Below are positions 7,473-17,468 of a stretch of DNA of 42,540 bases, one piece after another. The notes beneath the pieces were generated by a model. The model was not told where the DNA came from. It ran no database searches and was given only the letters and a program-made list of their open reading frames with translations. Location: positions 1 to 42,540 of the IMG/VR virus record IMGVR_UViG_3300020190_005437. The stretch is one strand, 5' to 3'. Source of the stretch: a virus. Position 1 is the first letter of the stretch; each line of letters starts with the position of its first letter. Both the position numbers and the translations under genes were made by a program.

Positions 7473-10022
7473 ATGTCAGCCATTCCCCCTAACAAAGCTA
7501 TCTTTACTGGACTTCCCGTATATAATGGGAATGGTCAACAGAGAAATTTATCGGATCCTAGATATAGATATCAGGACGATTTACCTAATACTGCCAAGGT
7601 TCAAGAGACAAGCACGGATAATCTTTACGGAACAACCGGTGCTGCTTTGGCCAGAGCAATTCAAATAGGTTGCAATGGTTATCATACGGTTTTGGCTTCA
7701 AACGGAACGTATTATTATGCTCCTTGTCAATCGCAGGAATGGCTAATTGAAAGGTTGACCCAGTTAGACTCTGCCCTGAATTTTACCTATATAGGAAACT
7801 ACAGAGTTCTAAGTTATGATCAACCTTTTTATTATGTTAGTTCTTTCAATGGATGGATTATTGATTCAGCTTCATCTTTAGAGGGATATAGTGTGAATTT
7901 AAATTCCGTATCGAACGCAAATGTCTCCAATGGTATTGCAATTGATTTTAGATATTCCGTCGATGGTGAAACTTGGTCTCTTTGGGTAAATATGGGGTTT
8001 GCAACAACGGGATTACAAAATTCTTATGAGTCAGGTGAAGGAGCAGAAGTGTTTACGATACAATTGGATCCAAGCAAGCCATTTTACCCCGAGTTTAGAT
8101 TCACGTCCGTTGTCGTAAATCCGGACGGGAGTATAGCCTATCAATCAGAAGAACCAATCAGTCCAAATGTAGTCATTGTTAATTTCGATTTGAATTTAAC
8201 TTATGATGCTAATGTGCCGACTGGCCCTGATAATTTAGTTATTAGAAACCCAGTTCCTCAATGTTCTCCTGAACAATCAAATCGCCCTGTGGTATTTAAC
8301 GAGTGTGGACCTTTCACATTCAATCCTTATAACATCAATAAGGCAATCAATCTTTACAAGGATCTAAGTTTGATTGTCAACAAAATGTTTGGATTTGAAA
8401 CCAATTACTATTCTGTTCAACCTCAGTCCAGATCAAAAGACGTGGTACTCAAAGAATGGACTTTGTATGACGTGGTGGAAGAAAGATGCGTTAAAGTGCT
8501 GGTTCCGCAAAACCAATTTCCTGACAATAAACCCAACTATGACCCGTTTGGCATTTCTTTCGAAGAGCCATTCGAAATACACATTGACAAGGTATATTTT
8601 GAAAGTCTTTTTGGTCGTGGTTCACAACCCCGTAAAAGGGATATCCTTTATTTTCCTCTCACCAATAGAATTTATGAAATCAATTCTACCTATTTGTTCA
8701 GAGACTTCATGTATTCCCCGATTTATTTCAAAATTGAATTGAAAAAATATAATCCGAAATCTAACACTTACTTCAGAGATCCTGCCTACAAAGAAGAACT
8801 AGACGGAATAGCTTTAAATTCTCAAAAATTGTTTGGTGCGGAAACCGAGGCTCAGGAGGAATTAATCACCAAACCCCAGCAATACGAAACGACCACGATC
8901 GACCGAGGGAACGACCCCACCCGATCGTACGTGTACGAAAAACTTCCCATTGTAAGTTACGATTTGAACAACAACTGGACTATTGTGTTTAACAATTATT
9001 ATGATTTATATGATGCTTTCCAATCTAATCCAGAATTTGTATTTGAACCGAATAAATATAGAAATGGGGTGAGATATTTAACTACCCCTAAATTAGATTC
9101 TGATGGAGAAATAGCTTTTACATGCTGGTTTTCAATTAAAAATTATGTAAACGAAAATTCTCTAACTAAAAAACCTTATCCCCCTGTCCCGATGGCTCAG
9201 GAAACGGTAACCCCAACAAGAATTGTTTACAACACTACTCCTTATAAACATGGACTTTCTCCGTGGCTTGGCTATGCTGAAAATCCAGATGGATATGTTG
9301 CAATAAAATCAGATTTAAATCACTCCGGTGGATTTCAGGTGGCTTCTGTGATTGACCAATTCAAATTTTCCGTCGTCAATCCTAATTTACCTTTTTCATT
9401 AGATACCCCTACCCTTAAGATGCAAAAAGCACAGGCTAGAAATTTGATTGCAGGAGATTATTTGGACCCAAATGATGGACCACAAGGTCTTAGAGTAGAT
9501 TTAATTTATTCTGGTTCACAAGAATACAACAACACGAATTTTCTTCAGGAGGGCAGCATTCAAATAAATTTGAATGATTTTGTTTTCAATTCGAAGCTAC
9601 AATTCATACCAGAAATAGGGGAATGGTATGGATTGGTTGTAAATATTTCTAATAAATATCACCAGATGGGTGTCAATATGTGGAAGATGAGTTACGATGT
9701 GAATAACCCACAGGAACAATCTTCTAATCTAATCCCGGTCCATGAAGATTTTAGAACTTTGTCCCAAACATATACTTTCGACTTACCTAAAGATATTGTT
9801 ACTAATCCAGCCAACCCCCTATATGGAACAGACAACAATGCCTATAGGATATATACTTCGCCCGTTTTGCTTTCCAATATTCGAATTTTCAAATCGATGA
9901 TAGATATAAACAAACAATCGATTGTGTTGAACCAAAACATCGTGAGGGATGCACAACTGGCTCACATAATCGACAACGCCAAACCAACTTTGGCAATTCC
10001 TAAAATTCCCAGAAAGGGTTAA
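7473..10022 (+). CDS. Large virion structural protein with LamG-like domain
   Basis: This 849-residue protein has no signal peptide or membrane segment and is beta-rich with many Tyr, Asn and Pro. The C-terminal third has features of a concanavalin A/LamG-like jelly roll: SDGEIAFTCWFSIKNYV near residue 545, GEWYGLVVNIS near 712, and LLSNIRIFKSMID near 806. It follows a GATATATA box and precedes the terminase small subunit, so it is expressed with head and tail genes. It may be a neck, whisker or fibre-attachment protein; T4 has gp13-gp15 in this position, but I cannot align it to any of them. The coding call is solid, the role inferred. Confidence 0.75.
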   Translation: MSAIPPNKAIFTGLPVYNGNGQQRNLSDPRYRYQDDLPNTAKVQETSTDNLYGTTGAALARAIQIGCNGYHTVLASNGTYYYAPCQSQEWLIERLTQLDSALNFTYIGNYRVLSYDQPFYYVSSFNGWIIDSASSLEGYSVNLNSVSNANVSNGIAIDFRYSVDGETWSLWVNMGFATTGLQNSYESGEGAEVFTIQLDPSKPFYPEFRFTSVVVNPDGSIAYQSEEPISPNVVIVNFDLNLTYDANVPTGPDNLVIRNPVPQCSPEQSNRPVVFNECGPFTFNPYNINKAINLYKDLSLIVNKMFGFETNYYSVQPQSRSKDVVLKEWTLYDVVEERCVKVLVPQNQFPDNKPNYDPFGISFEEPFEIHIDKVYFESLFGRGSQPRKRDILYFPLTNRIYEINSTYLFRDFMYSPIYFKIELKKYNPKSNTYFRDPAYKEELDGIALNSQKLFGAETEAQEELITKPQQYETTTIDRGNDPTRSYVYEKLPIVSYDLNNNWTIVFNNYYDLYDAFQSNPEFVFEPNKYRNGVRYLTTPKLDSDGEIAFTCWFSIKNYVNENSLTKKPYPPVPMAQETVTPTRIVYNTTPYKHGLSPWLGYAENPDGYVAIKSDLNHSGGFQVASVIDQFKFSVVNPNLPFSLDTPTLKMQKAQARNLIAGDYLDPNDGPQGLRVDLIYSGSQEYNNTNFLQEGSIQINLNDFVFNSKLQFIPEIGEWYGLVVNISNKYHQMGVNMWKMSYDVNNPQEQSSNLIPVHEDFRTLSQTYTFDLPKDIVTNPANPLYGTDNNAYRIYTSPVLLSNIRIFKSMIDINKQSIVLNQNIVRDAQLAHIIDNAKPTLAIPKIPRKG

Positions 10023-10033
10023 AAAAATGAGTT

Positions 10034-10819
10034 ATGCCAAGACGTAAACCAAAGCCAGAGAAGGTTGTCCAGGAGAGAATCAAGGCAAATTTAGATTCCA
10101 TTCTAATGGAAGAAAATTTGGAAATTGAATCGTTGACTGTAGACAACCTTCCCCGTATGAAAACTACAGAGGTTATGGATTTTCAGGTTCAAATCCAGTC
10201 TACCGGTACAGACTCTAGGGATCTGCTAGAGTCATTGGTTAAATTTTATGTGGATCAAAATCTAATTGATGAATCAGAATTCCTTGAATACAAGAAGAAA
10301 ATAGATGCCATGAACGTTGGATCGATGATGCTTCAAATAAAAACTGCACAACACGCCATCACAAAATTGGTAGAAGAAATTGATTTAGGAAGTGCTTCTG
10401 CTCGAATGTTCGAGGTTCTTGCACAATTACAGGGACAAATTATGCAAATGTCCAAGGATCACCAGACCTATCTCGAAAAGACGGAAGCCAGCTACAAGAA
10501 TATAAGAAAAGAATTGGAGATGAAAGCTTCATCGGGTTATGTTCCCATGCAACAAAATCAAGGTTCGGATACTTCTTTTTCTCCCAGTCCCCCTCCACCT
10601 GCCCAAGGAATAAACTCTGCATTGAAGGTTAGAGGAACTAAAAGTCTAATGGAAGGACTCAGAGACATTTTGGGTGCTGAAATTCAGGATGTGAAAGTCG
10701 AAGAAGTGAATGAAAATGCGGTGGTTAATGCCAGACAAAAAGCAAGTCAAGATGCCTCTAAAAATATAAGTCCCGAAAGCGAAGGAACTTTCGAAATCGA
10801 CGATGATTTATTCCAATGA
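10034..10819 (+). CDS. 16: Terminase small subunit-like protein
   Basis: The small terminase subunit binds the packaging substrate and regulates the motor. This 261-residue protein has a Lys/Arg-rich N-terminus, then a central helical segment at about residues 60-165. That segment contains SARMFEVLAQLQGQIMQMSK followed by a coiled coil, a pattern I recognise from T4-like gp16 proteins (a residue run like xARAYEVxxxLIK before the oligomerisation helix). A Ser/Pro-rich linker and an acidic tail (FEIDDDLFQ) follow. Its stop overlaps the large subunit start as ATGA at 10816-10819, the same order as T4 16-17. It is longer than the roughly 164-residue T4 protein. Confidence 0.7.
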   Translation: MPRRKPKPEKVVQERIKANLDSILMEENLEIESLTVDNLPRMKTTEVMDFQVQIQSTGTDSRDLLESLVKFYVDQNLIDESEFLEYKKKIDAMNVGSMMLQIKTAQHAITKLVEEIDLGSASARMFEVLAQLQGQIMQMSKDHQTYLEKTEASYKNIRKELEMKASSGYVPMQQNQGSDTSFSPSPPPPAQGINSALKVRGTKSLMEGLRDILGAEIQDVKVEEVNENAVVNARQKASQDASKNISPESEGTFEIDDDLFQ

Positions 10820-12615
10820 GCAAACATGAAGATGACCCCCTAGATTCCAATTATTGGTCTACCAAAAGGGTAGACGACCTTATGAGGAAGGTTGAGGATG
10901 AAGGTTTAGATTACAAATCTGTTGATAATCCATTTCACGAAGGTGACCCTTCTTTAAAAAGATCAAATTTGCTTTGGGAGTATACACCAGAGGAATTACA
11001 AGAAATGCAAAAATGTGCCTTAGATGTGGTACACTTTGCCCAGTACTGTCAGGTTATGACCGATGATGGTCTCCAATACATCACATTACGAGATTACCAA
11101 GAATCTGTATTGAGAGAATATCAAAATAATCGTTTTAATATTTTTCTTGCACCCCGTCAAGTTGGAAAATCCATCACTTCATCAATTATTTTGGTGTGGT
11201 ATTTGCTTTTCAATCACGATAAAAACGCAATGATTTTGGCTAACGTTGGATCAACTGCCGAAGAACTCATGGATAAAATCAAGGCTATTGTGAAAGGTTT
11301 GCCTTGGTTTTTGAAGCCAGGTATGATTGTGAACAACGTTATGTCCATGAAATTCGATAACGGATGTAGGGCTATAGCCAAAACCACAACGAAAACAACC
11401 GCGATTGGTTTTACAATTCACTTTTTGTACATGGATGAGTTTGCACACATTCATCCGAATTTTATTGAGTCTTTCTTCCGCTCTTCTTATCCCACTGTTT
11501 CATCATCTAAGGTCTCGAGGATTATCATTACTTCTACCCCAAATGGAATGAATAAATTTTATGACATTTATCAAGGAGCACTGACAGGAGAAAATTCATT
11601 CAATCCTGTTCGAGTTGATTGGTGGCAAGTTCCAGGTAGAGACGAAGAATGGAAAAAACAGGAAATCGCCAATCTTGGCAGCGAAGAGCTTTTCAATCAG
11701 GAATACGGAAACCAATTTCTAAGTTCAACCTCCTTGTTGCTCGGATCGAATGAGCTGAAGAAAATAAAATCAAATGAATCTGAATATGAGTGGAGAGAAA
11801 TAGATGTTCTAAGTGATCTAGGAATTTTCTATGAAAATTTTAGATGGCATCCAAAATTTTCTTTAGATTCGGCATCTTTAGATGATAAAAATTTTGTTTT
11901 ATCTGTCGATCTTGCAGGAGGGGGCAGAGGAGATTTTACGGTTATCAATATTTTTAGAGTTGTTCCTTTACCCAAAAAATTAATTGAAAGCATAGATGAT
12001 TTCAAGGACGAAGGTGATTTTTTTAGTTTACTCCAGGTTGGGGTTTTCAGAGACAATGGTATTCAAATTGAAGATATTAAAAAAATGATTGAGGCCTTGA
12101 TTTTAAATATATTCAATAAAGAAAGATTGACTGTTTTACTCGAAATGAATTTTAGAGGGGAGCTCCTATTAGACAAATTGATTTCCAACGATGAGATTTC
12201 TCTGGATATGTTTTTACACACCAAACACACGGAGTCTGCACGAACTGCAAAACCTGGCATCAAGTACAACGAAAAAAACAAAATGAAGTACTGTGAAATG
12301 TTGAGGGCATCGTTCAGACAAAACAGAGTCATTATCAACGAAAAAGCATGGACAATTCCAGAAATTTTTTCTTTTGGATTAAACAATAGCGGAACATATT
12401 CATCACAATCTGGACACGACGATGTCGCCATGACTTTGGTGAATTTGTCTGCACTTTTTGAAACAACAGCTTTCTACGATTTGATTGGGGATCTCTACGA
12501 TCGAATGGACGAGGACTATAGAAAATTGATTGAAACCAAATTAAATGACAAGGAAACCGACGGAAAAACTAAAGAAGGAAGCTTCTATGATTCATTTAGC
12601 AAGCTAATGTCATAA
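10816..12615 (+). CDS. 17: Terminase large subunit (ATPase and nuclease)
   Basis: This 599-residue DNA-packaging motor is close in length to T4 gp17 (610). The N-terminal ATPase has Walker A APRQVGKS at residues 112-119, Walker B FLYMDE at 203-208 (Asp207 with catalytic Glu208), and the coupling motif TSTPNG at 239-244. The C-terminal RNase H-fold nuclease starts at VLSVDLAGGGRGDFTVI with Asp365 as the first metal ligand, then LLEMNFRGELL and the terminal SGHDDVAMTLV carrying the last acidic pair. It pumps DNA through the portal and cuts concatemers. All key residues are present. Start overlaps the small subunit gene. Confidence 0.97.
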   Translation: MSKHEDDPLDSNYWSTKRVDDLMRKVEDEGLDYKSVDNPFHEGDPSLKRSNLLWEYTPEELQEMQKCALDVVHFAQYCQVMTDDGLQYITLRDYQESVLREYQNNRFNIFLAPRQVGKSITSSIILVWYLLFNHDKNAMILANVGSTAEELMDKIKAIVKGLPWFLKPGMIVNNVMSMKFDNGCRAIAKTTTKTTAIGFTIHFLYMDEFAHIHPNFIESFFRSSYPTVSSSKVSRIIITSTPNGMNKFYDIYQGALTGENSFNPVRVDWWQVPGRDEEWKKQEIANLGSEELFNQEYGNQFLSSTSLLLGSNELKKIKSNESEYEWREIDVLSDLGIFYENFRWHPKFSLDSASLDDKNFVLSVDLAGGGRGDFTVINIFRVVPLPKKLIESIDDFKDEGDFFSLLQVGVFRDNGIQIEDIKKMIEALILNIFNKERLTVLLEMNFRGELLLDKLISNDEISLDMFLHTKHTESARTAKPGIKYNEKNKMKYCEMLRASFRQNRVIINEKAWTIPEIFSFGLNNSGTYSSQSGHDDVAMTLVNLSALFETTAFYDLIGDLYDRMDEDYRKLIETKLNDKETDGKTKEGSFYDSFSKLMS

Positions 12616-12710
12616 TTGATTAAAGATATATAGGATGGAACCCTAGTAATATCCTCATTTGTGGTAATTCATTTTGATATATACTAGGAAAAAATATCTT
12701 TAAAACGATA
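12616..12710 (+). promoter_or_regulatory. Intergenic region with two GATATATA boxes before the sheath gene
   Basis: Two copies of the late-promoter-like box lie at 12625-12632 and 12676-12683; the second is 27 bases before the sheath ATG. A doubled promoter would fit the large amount of sheath protein needed. No convincing terminator hairpin for the terminase gene was seen. Confidence 0.6.
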
Positions 12711-15700
12711 ATGGCTAAGAAAATCAAACTCGATTTATCACAATTCAAAGCTTCCGGCGTTTATACGTTGGAATTTGATGCCTCTGAAAACATCATTCTA
12801 ACCTCCCAAACAATTCGTCTGGTGGTTGGTTTTTCGAATAAGGGTCCTTTCAATGCTCCGGTTTATATCCCAGACGTCACAACTGCAGTTGCAATTTTTG
12901 GTGACATTGATAAAAATCTAGAATCACAGGGATCGTATTTTCAGAGATCAATTTTAACCTGTCTTTCAACAGGACCAGTTTTTGCCTTGAATTTGCTTCG
13001 ACTCAACAACGATGTTGATTCACCAACTGCAGACAAAGTAGACTATTTTGGTTTCTCTGTTGCTACCGATGAGCCCAATGGAGTTCTAACTTCCCGTTTG
13101 TACTCGTCTTTTTACAACAAAGAAAGATTTTGGTTTGCCGATGTCGATTATTTTCTCGCCACAATGTCTGTGGTGGATCAGGGAAGAATTTTCAATTTGG
13201 TGAATTTAGGACAACAGTCTATGTCTGTCATTGTTAGAAAATCCACTGATGCTACACCCCCTCTTCAGGGATACGACGTATTCGCGATTGATTGGTATGG
13301 TGCAAATAATGTACCCAGTTATGTACACCCATATGACTACATTTCCGATTGGTTTATTGATATTATTGCGGTTTCGGGGGATTGGACGGATTACCAGGCT
13401 CTATCTAAAGATCCAGAATGGTCTGCTTTCTTCACCCCAAATGGATTCATAAAAAGTCAAATCAATAATTTTCTGAGCCAACAAAACGTGAACATCGTCA
13501 CCCAAATAACTGGGTGTTTGATTGTTGATTTTGTCGATCTAAACGGTAACAATCAATTCATTGAAACTCTGGTTAACAACAACACTCCTTCCTCTGGACT
13601 ATTTTGTGCAGTAGATGCAGAAGGATTGGAATATCTATGCCAGAATAGATTCAAAGTAGATTTGGTCGGTAACTTTTTGATCGATGAGCTCACTTCAGAT
13701 AGAGACCTTCAAGATCCTACTTTGAATTTTTTAAGTTACGATCAACAGTTGATTCAGGATTATCTTTATACGCAAAATTCGATCGGAATAACTGGAGCAT
13801 CGGGGGTAACGGGAGGAACAGCGGGTGTTGATTATAACCAATTAAATGTTGGAACTTTGTTCAATCTAGGCGGTCCGACCGGACCCACTGCTGGAGTTCC
13901 CGCATCCGCATTGGAACCCTATAACCCAAGTTTAACATTTGGTGGTCTTCATTATCTCCGTACCAATTCTGGTGTTACTGGGGGTGCAGTTGTAAATGTT
14001 TATATTACCAACGGCGGTTCTGGTTACATAAGTGCACCAACGGTATCTTTCTCCGGGTCTGGAACTGGTGCTGCTGCCACTGCGGTCTTAACCTCGGGTG
14101 CTGTATCTAGCATTGTTTTAATAGATGGTGGATCTGGATATACGTCCAACCCATCAGTATCCATCTCGGGGGGTGGAGGTGGTACGGGAGCAGCGGCTTC
14201 TGCAGATATCTTAACTGAACCTTCTCTTACCTCTGCAGAAAAATTGAGGCTGAAGGATTTTGTTACCCCCACTTCTTCATACAGCCCATTCATTGTTGGA
14301 ACAGTTACAATTCCAGCGGGAGCTTCGGGAAATATCATAAATCAATTTACAACCGGTGATTTAGTAAAACTAAAAATCTCCGGTGTTAGAGAAATTGCCG
14401 GAAATTTGACCATTACATTTACTCATCCTTTGGATTCACCAGTTTATGCTTCACAGGGAATTGAAGTAAGACCAACTTCATTTACCGAAAGTACTTCTAG
14501 TGTAGTTGCTGGATATTATCAACAATTCGGTGCTTCCGATTATTTAGACATTGTTAATGTTGCTTCAATAACAGGTGGGACAGCTAGTTCTAATGCTCTA
14601 ACTGGTCAAATTTCTACCAGATTATATCAAAATATTTTATACCGAGAAATAGAAGACGGGGACACAGTTTGGCTGGACGAAGACGGAACAGACATTTTAT
14701 ATCTGGACACACAGAATACGGTCGACAGAGACCAATTTAATGTTTCTTTTGTCAGAGCTTTTAATAATATTGCTAGACAAAGCCCATCTGATCTGGTTGC
14801 CTATCCACCTTTTGGAGATGTTTATGCCTCTGATAATATCGGATTCCCCGTTGGGTCAAACCAGACGGACATTGTTTCGAGTGTTGCATCTATCAACCAA
14901 TTCTTAGATGTATTGGGCACAACTGGTCCAAACAGTTTTACGTTCGTTCCTGATCAGATTAACAATAAAATAATTTCCGTGGGAGATTATTTAGTTTCCA
15001 CTGACCTAGAATTGTGTGAAACCGTAGGAGCCAACAGACAATCTAGATTGACTAAAGTAACCGCAGTGGCACGAACCACTACTTCTGGAGTTGTTAGAGT
15101 TGTTTGCGCTAGGCCTATTTTCTTTTATTCTGGATCCCCAATTCAAGTTCAAAAGTTTAAATCAATTCCCCAATTCACCAGATCATTCGATTTCATTTAT
15201 TTGGGTGGTTACACAATGAGAGATGCTCAAAGACCTAATGGAACAGATTTGAGAGTGGATGAAATTTTAAACGTTTTGTATGACACAAATTTGGCTGCAA
15301 CCTTGGCTACTAAGGACGTTATTTCATTCCGTTATATCGTAGATACTTTCAGCGGAACGATTCAACCGAATTCTAAATACCAACTTTCAAAGCTTGCTAT
15401 GATGAGACAGAAGGCTTTGGCATTTATCAATGCTCCTTCTATGGCTCAGTTTAGAGCCAGCACGGATCCAAGATTTACTAATGCTCCAACAGCTGTAGAT
15501 CCGTTCCCTCCCCTAGAAGCACAATACATTGCAGAGGGTGGAAATTTATCTTTGAATCCAGCTTACACATTCAGCCTTCCTACCCAAGATTTGGGAGCTT
15601 CTTTTGCTGGTTATTTCACTCCTTATATTACTGTTAGGGAAAATAACAGAAACGCGAATGTTCCACCAGCTGCTTATGTCTCTAACAATTTCGTAAGAAA

Positions 15701-16247
15701 ATTCGCAAACGGAGAACCCTACAACATCATAGCAGGTCAAAAAAGAGGTACGATTTCCGGAGGTAATATCGTCGGAGTTGAATATGATTTCACCAACGAA
15801 GATCGCGGATGGCTAGAACCCTTTGGATTGAATCCTATTATTAAGAAAAGAGGTTTTGGTGTAGTTATCTTTGGTAATCAAACTGCTTACCAGACTGTTA
15901 ATTCCGCCTTTGGGTTGCTTCACGTCAGAGATTTATTGATTAGTCTGGAGAATGACGTGGAAGAAATACTATCAAACTATTTGTTCGATTTCAACGAGGA
16001 TTCTATCCGTCTTGAAATCAAAACTCTGGTCGATACCTATTTAGATGGAGTGAGAGCAGGTGGAGGTATTTATGCCTATCAAGTAATTATGGACGCATCA
16101 AACAATCCTCCTTCTGTTATCGACATGAATATGGGTATTATTGATATCATCATAGAGCCTGCTCGAGGAATTCAGAAATTCATCAATAGAATCACGGTTA
16201 CTAAAACTGGTGGTATTGCATCTGGTGGTTTCATCAACTTTGTATAA
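12711..16247 (+). CDS. 18: Contractile tail sheath protein (gp18-like), enlarged
   Basis: This 1178-residue protein compares with 659 residues for T4 gp18. The N-terminal part (NIILTSQTIRLVVGFSNKGPFNAPVYI) and the C-terminal part (about 880-1178, with QLSKLAMMRQKALAFINAPS, FGLNPIIKKRGFGVVIFGNQTAY and EPARGIQKFINRITVT) are typical of phage sheaths. The C-terminal core forms the contractile lattice. The extra length lies in the middle: about residues 425-500 contain two tandem GGSGY...P.VS.SG.G.GTGAAA repeats, flanked by further surface-domain sequence. Two GATATATA boxes precede it and tail-tube genes follow, as in T4 18-19. The insert probably decorates the outside of the sheath. Confidence 0.93.
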   Translation: MAKKIKLDLSQFKASGVYTLEFDASENIILTSQTIRLVVGFSNKGPFNAPVYIPDVTTAVAIFGDIDKNLESQGSYFQRSILTCLSTGPVFALNLLRLNNDVDSPTADKVDYFGFSVATDEPNGVLTSRLYSSFYNKERFWFADVDYFLATMSVVDQGRIFNLVNLGQQSMSVIVRKSTDATPPLQGYDVFAIDWYGANNVPSYVHPYDYISDWFIDIIAVSGDWTDYQALSKDPEWSAFFTPNGFIKSQINNFLSQQNVNIVTQITGCLIVDFVDLNGNNQFIETLVNNNTPSSGLFCAVDAEGLEYLCQNRFKVDLVGNFLIDELTSDRDLQDPTLNFLSYDQQLIQDYLYTQNSIGITGASGVTGGTAGVDYNQLNVGTLFNLGGPTGPTAGVPASALEPYNPSLTFGGLHYLRTNSGVTGGAVVNVYITNGGSGYISAPTVSFSGSGTGAAATAVLTSGAVSSIVLIDGGSGYTSNPSVSISGGGGGTGAAASADILTEPSLTSAEKLRLKDFVTPTSSYSPFIVGTVTIPAGASGNIINQFTTGDLVKLKISGVREIAGNLTITFTHPLDSPVYASQGIEVRPTSFTESTSSVVAGYYQQFGASDYLDIVNVASITGGTASSNALTGQISTRLYQNILYREIEDGDTVWLDEDGTDILYLDTQNTVDRDQFNVSFVRAFNNIARQSPSDLVAYPPFGDVYASDNIGFPVGSNQTDIVSSVASINQFLDVLGTTGPNSFTFVPDQINNKIISVGDYLVSTDLELCETVGANRQSRLTKVTAVARTTTSGVVRVVCARPIFFYSGSPIQVQKFKSIPQFTRSFDFIYLGGYTMRDAQRPNGTDLRVDEILNVLYDTNLAATLATKDVISFRYIVDTFSGTIQPNSKYQLSKLAMMRQKALAFINAPSMAQFRASTDPRFTNAPTAVDPFPPLEAQYIAEGGNLSLNPAYTFSLPTQDLGASFAGYFTPYITVRENNRNANVPPAAYVSNNFVRKFANGEPYNIIAGQKRGTISGGNIVGVEYDFTNEDRGWLEPFGLNPIIKKRGFGVVIFGNQTAYQTVNSAFGLLHVRDLLISLENDVEEILSNYLFDFNEDSIRLEIKTLVDTYLDGVRAGGGIYAYQVIMDASNNPPSVIDMNMGIIDIIIEPARGIQKFINRITVTKTGGIASGGFINFV
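13980..14215 (+). repeat. Tandem GGSGY repeats within the sheath gene
   Basis: Two copies of a roughly 36-residue unit (strand, GGSGY, P-x-VS, Gly-rich turn, GAAA) lie around sheath residues 425-500. Similar Gly-rich beta repeats occur in secreted and phage surface proteins. They lie outside the conserved sheath core. Confidence 0.75.
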
Positions 16248-16273
16248 CATATTTTGTGAATTTTAGAAGGTAA

Positions 16274-16281
16274 GATAAATA
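16274..16281 (+). promoter_or_regulatory. GATAAATA late-promoter variant before tail tube 1
   Basis: The box is one base from GATATATA and one base from the T4 late TATAAATA element, 19 bases before the ATG at 16301. It lies in a purine-rich leader without a Shine-Dalgarno. Confidence 0.4.
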
Positions 16282-16300
16282 AAAAAAAGAAAAACAATTA

Positions 16301-16855
16301 ATGGCCGGTTTACCACATTACCAAAATTCATTGTATTCGATCAATAAATACGAACCAGTTTATCTCAATCAATTTGAGGTAACGGTAATTCCCCCTGCAG
16401 CTGTTCTAGGGGGTCAAATTTTGTTACAACAGGTTATGAGTGTACAAGGAATGGACGTGGATAAAAACCCATCTTTTATTTTTCAGAAATACAAGTTTGC
16501 CAAAAGAAACTATGCGGGGGGTAAACCAGATAAAACCAGTTTGGATTTGAGCGTGAAATTTACGGTTAATTTGAATGACGATAATTCGATGTACACGTTT
16601 AAAACCCTAAGACAGTGGACCGATTTGATTTACAATCCACTCACGGGAGCTATGGGGATCAAAAGGGATTACACTGGAACGGTTATCATTTCTATTTTCA
16701 ACAAAAACGGAGATGTTTTCAGGAGAATTACCTGCAAAGACTGTTTCCCTATGAAAGCTATTGATCCGATGGAGTTGGATTATGTGAATGGAACTACTTT
16801 GTATGAAATCACCATGACATGGGCGGTTGATTATTGGGATGATCTATTTACTTAA
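16301..16855 (+). CDS. 19: Tail tube protein, copy 1 (gp19-like)
   Basis: This 184-residue protein has the T4 gp19 layout. It starts with MAGLPHYQNSLY and YLNQFEVTVIPP, has a central YKFAKRNYAGGKPDKTSLDLSVKF strand pair, the highly conserved RQWTDLIYNPLTGAMG loop, and an end like LYEITMTWAVDYWDD. T4 gp19 (163 residues) stacks as hexameric rings to make the inner tail tube through which DNA passes. The leader is A-rich. It is followed after 15 bases by a second, paralogous tube gene. Confidence 0.95.
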   Translation: MAGLPHYQNSLYSINKYEPVYLNQFEVTVIPPAAVLGGQILLQQVMSVQGMDVDKNPSFIFQKYKFAKRNYAGGKPDKTSLDLSVKFTVNLNDDNSMYTFKTLRQWTDLIYNPLTGAMGIKRDYTGTVIISIFNKNGDVFRRITCKDCFPMKAIDPMELDYVNGTTLYEITMTWAVDYWDDLFT

Positions 16856-16870
16856 AAATTAAAAAAATAA

Positions 16871-17452
16871 ATGGCAGGTTTACCACACTTCAATAATTCT
16901 CTAGCGGCTCGCAACAACTTCGAACCAGTTTTTCTTAACCAATTCGAAGTTCTGATTACACCTCCGGCAGGAGTGACATTAGGTAATGTGAGATTCAATG
17001 GGGAATCTATTATGACGCAGCAGGTCAAAAGCGTAACCGGATCTCTTGCAGTTGATATTCAACCTGCTGCCCCAGTAACTCAGTATTATAAATTTGCCGA
17101 AAGAAGATATGCAGGTGGTGAACCTTCAACTTCCGATGTTCAATTTTCGATTTCTTTTGAGGTGAACTTAAACGAGAATAATTCAATGACCATTTTTAAA
17201 ATCTTGCGTCAATGGTCAGATCTGATTTACAATCCTCTGACTGGTGCTATGGGATTGAAAAAAGATTACACTGGACAAATTGTTGTTTCAATCTACAACA
17301 AACAAGGCGATGTTTTTCGCAGATTAACTTTAAACAACTGCTTTTTGATCGAACCTTTGACCACAATGGCATTAAGTTATGATTCTGGGGATGCTTTATA
17401 CATTCTAGATACTACCTGGAAATCTGATTACTGGCAAGACCAATTCCTATAA
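16871..17452 (+). CDS. 19: Tail tube protein, copy 2 (gp19-like)
   Basis: This 193-residue protein is a paralogue of the one upstream, sharing MAGLPHxxNSL, FLNQFEVLITPP, YKFAERRYAGGEPS, RQWSDLIYNPLTGAMG and the YWQDQF end. It carries an insertion of about ten residues near 35-60 (around NVRFNGESIMTQQVKS). Both copies look intact, so the tube may be mixed, or one copy may form the tube ends or a connector. The start follows an A-rich run with no separate promoter box, so it is probably co-transcribed with copy 1. Confidence 0.95.
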   Translation: MAGLPHFNNSLAARNNFEPVFLNQFEVLITPPAGVTLGNVRFNGESIMTQQVKSVTGSLAVDIQPAAPVTQYYKFAERRYAGGEPSTSDVQFSISFEVNLNENNSMTIFKILRQWSDLIYNPLTGAMGLKKDYTGQIVVSIYNKQGDVFRRLTLNNCFLIEPLTTMALSYDSGDALYILDTTWKSDYWQDQFL

Positions 17453-17468
17453 TTTTAGTTTTTTTTCT

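Noticed and set aside
10027-10044. Six-codon mini-ORF before the small terminase gene
   Set aside because: It overlaps the terminase start out of frame, has no Shine-Dalgarno, and nothing suggests that it is used.
14024-14338. Minus-strand 104-residue frame under the sheath
   Set aside because: It mirrors the Gly/Ala-rich sheath repeat and is Pro/Ala-biased, as expected for the antisense of Gly and Ala codons.
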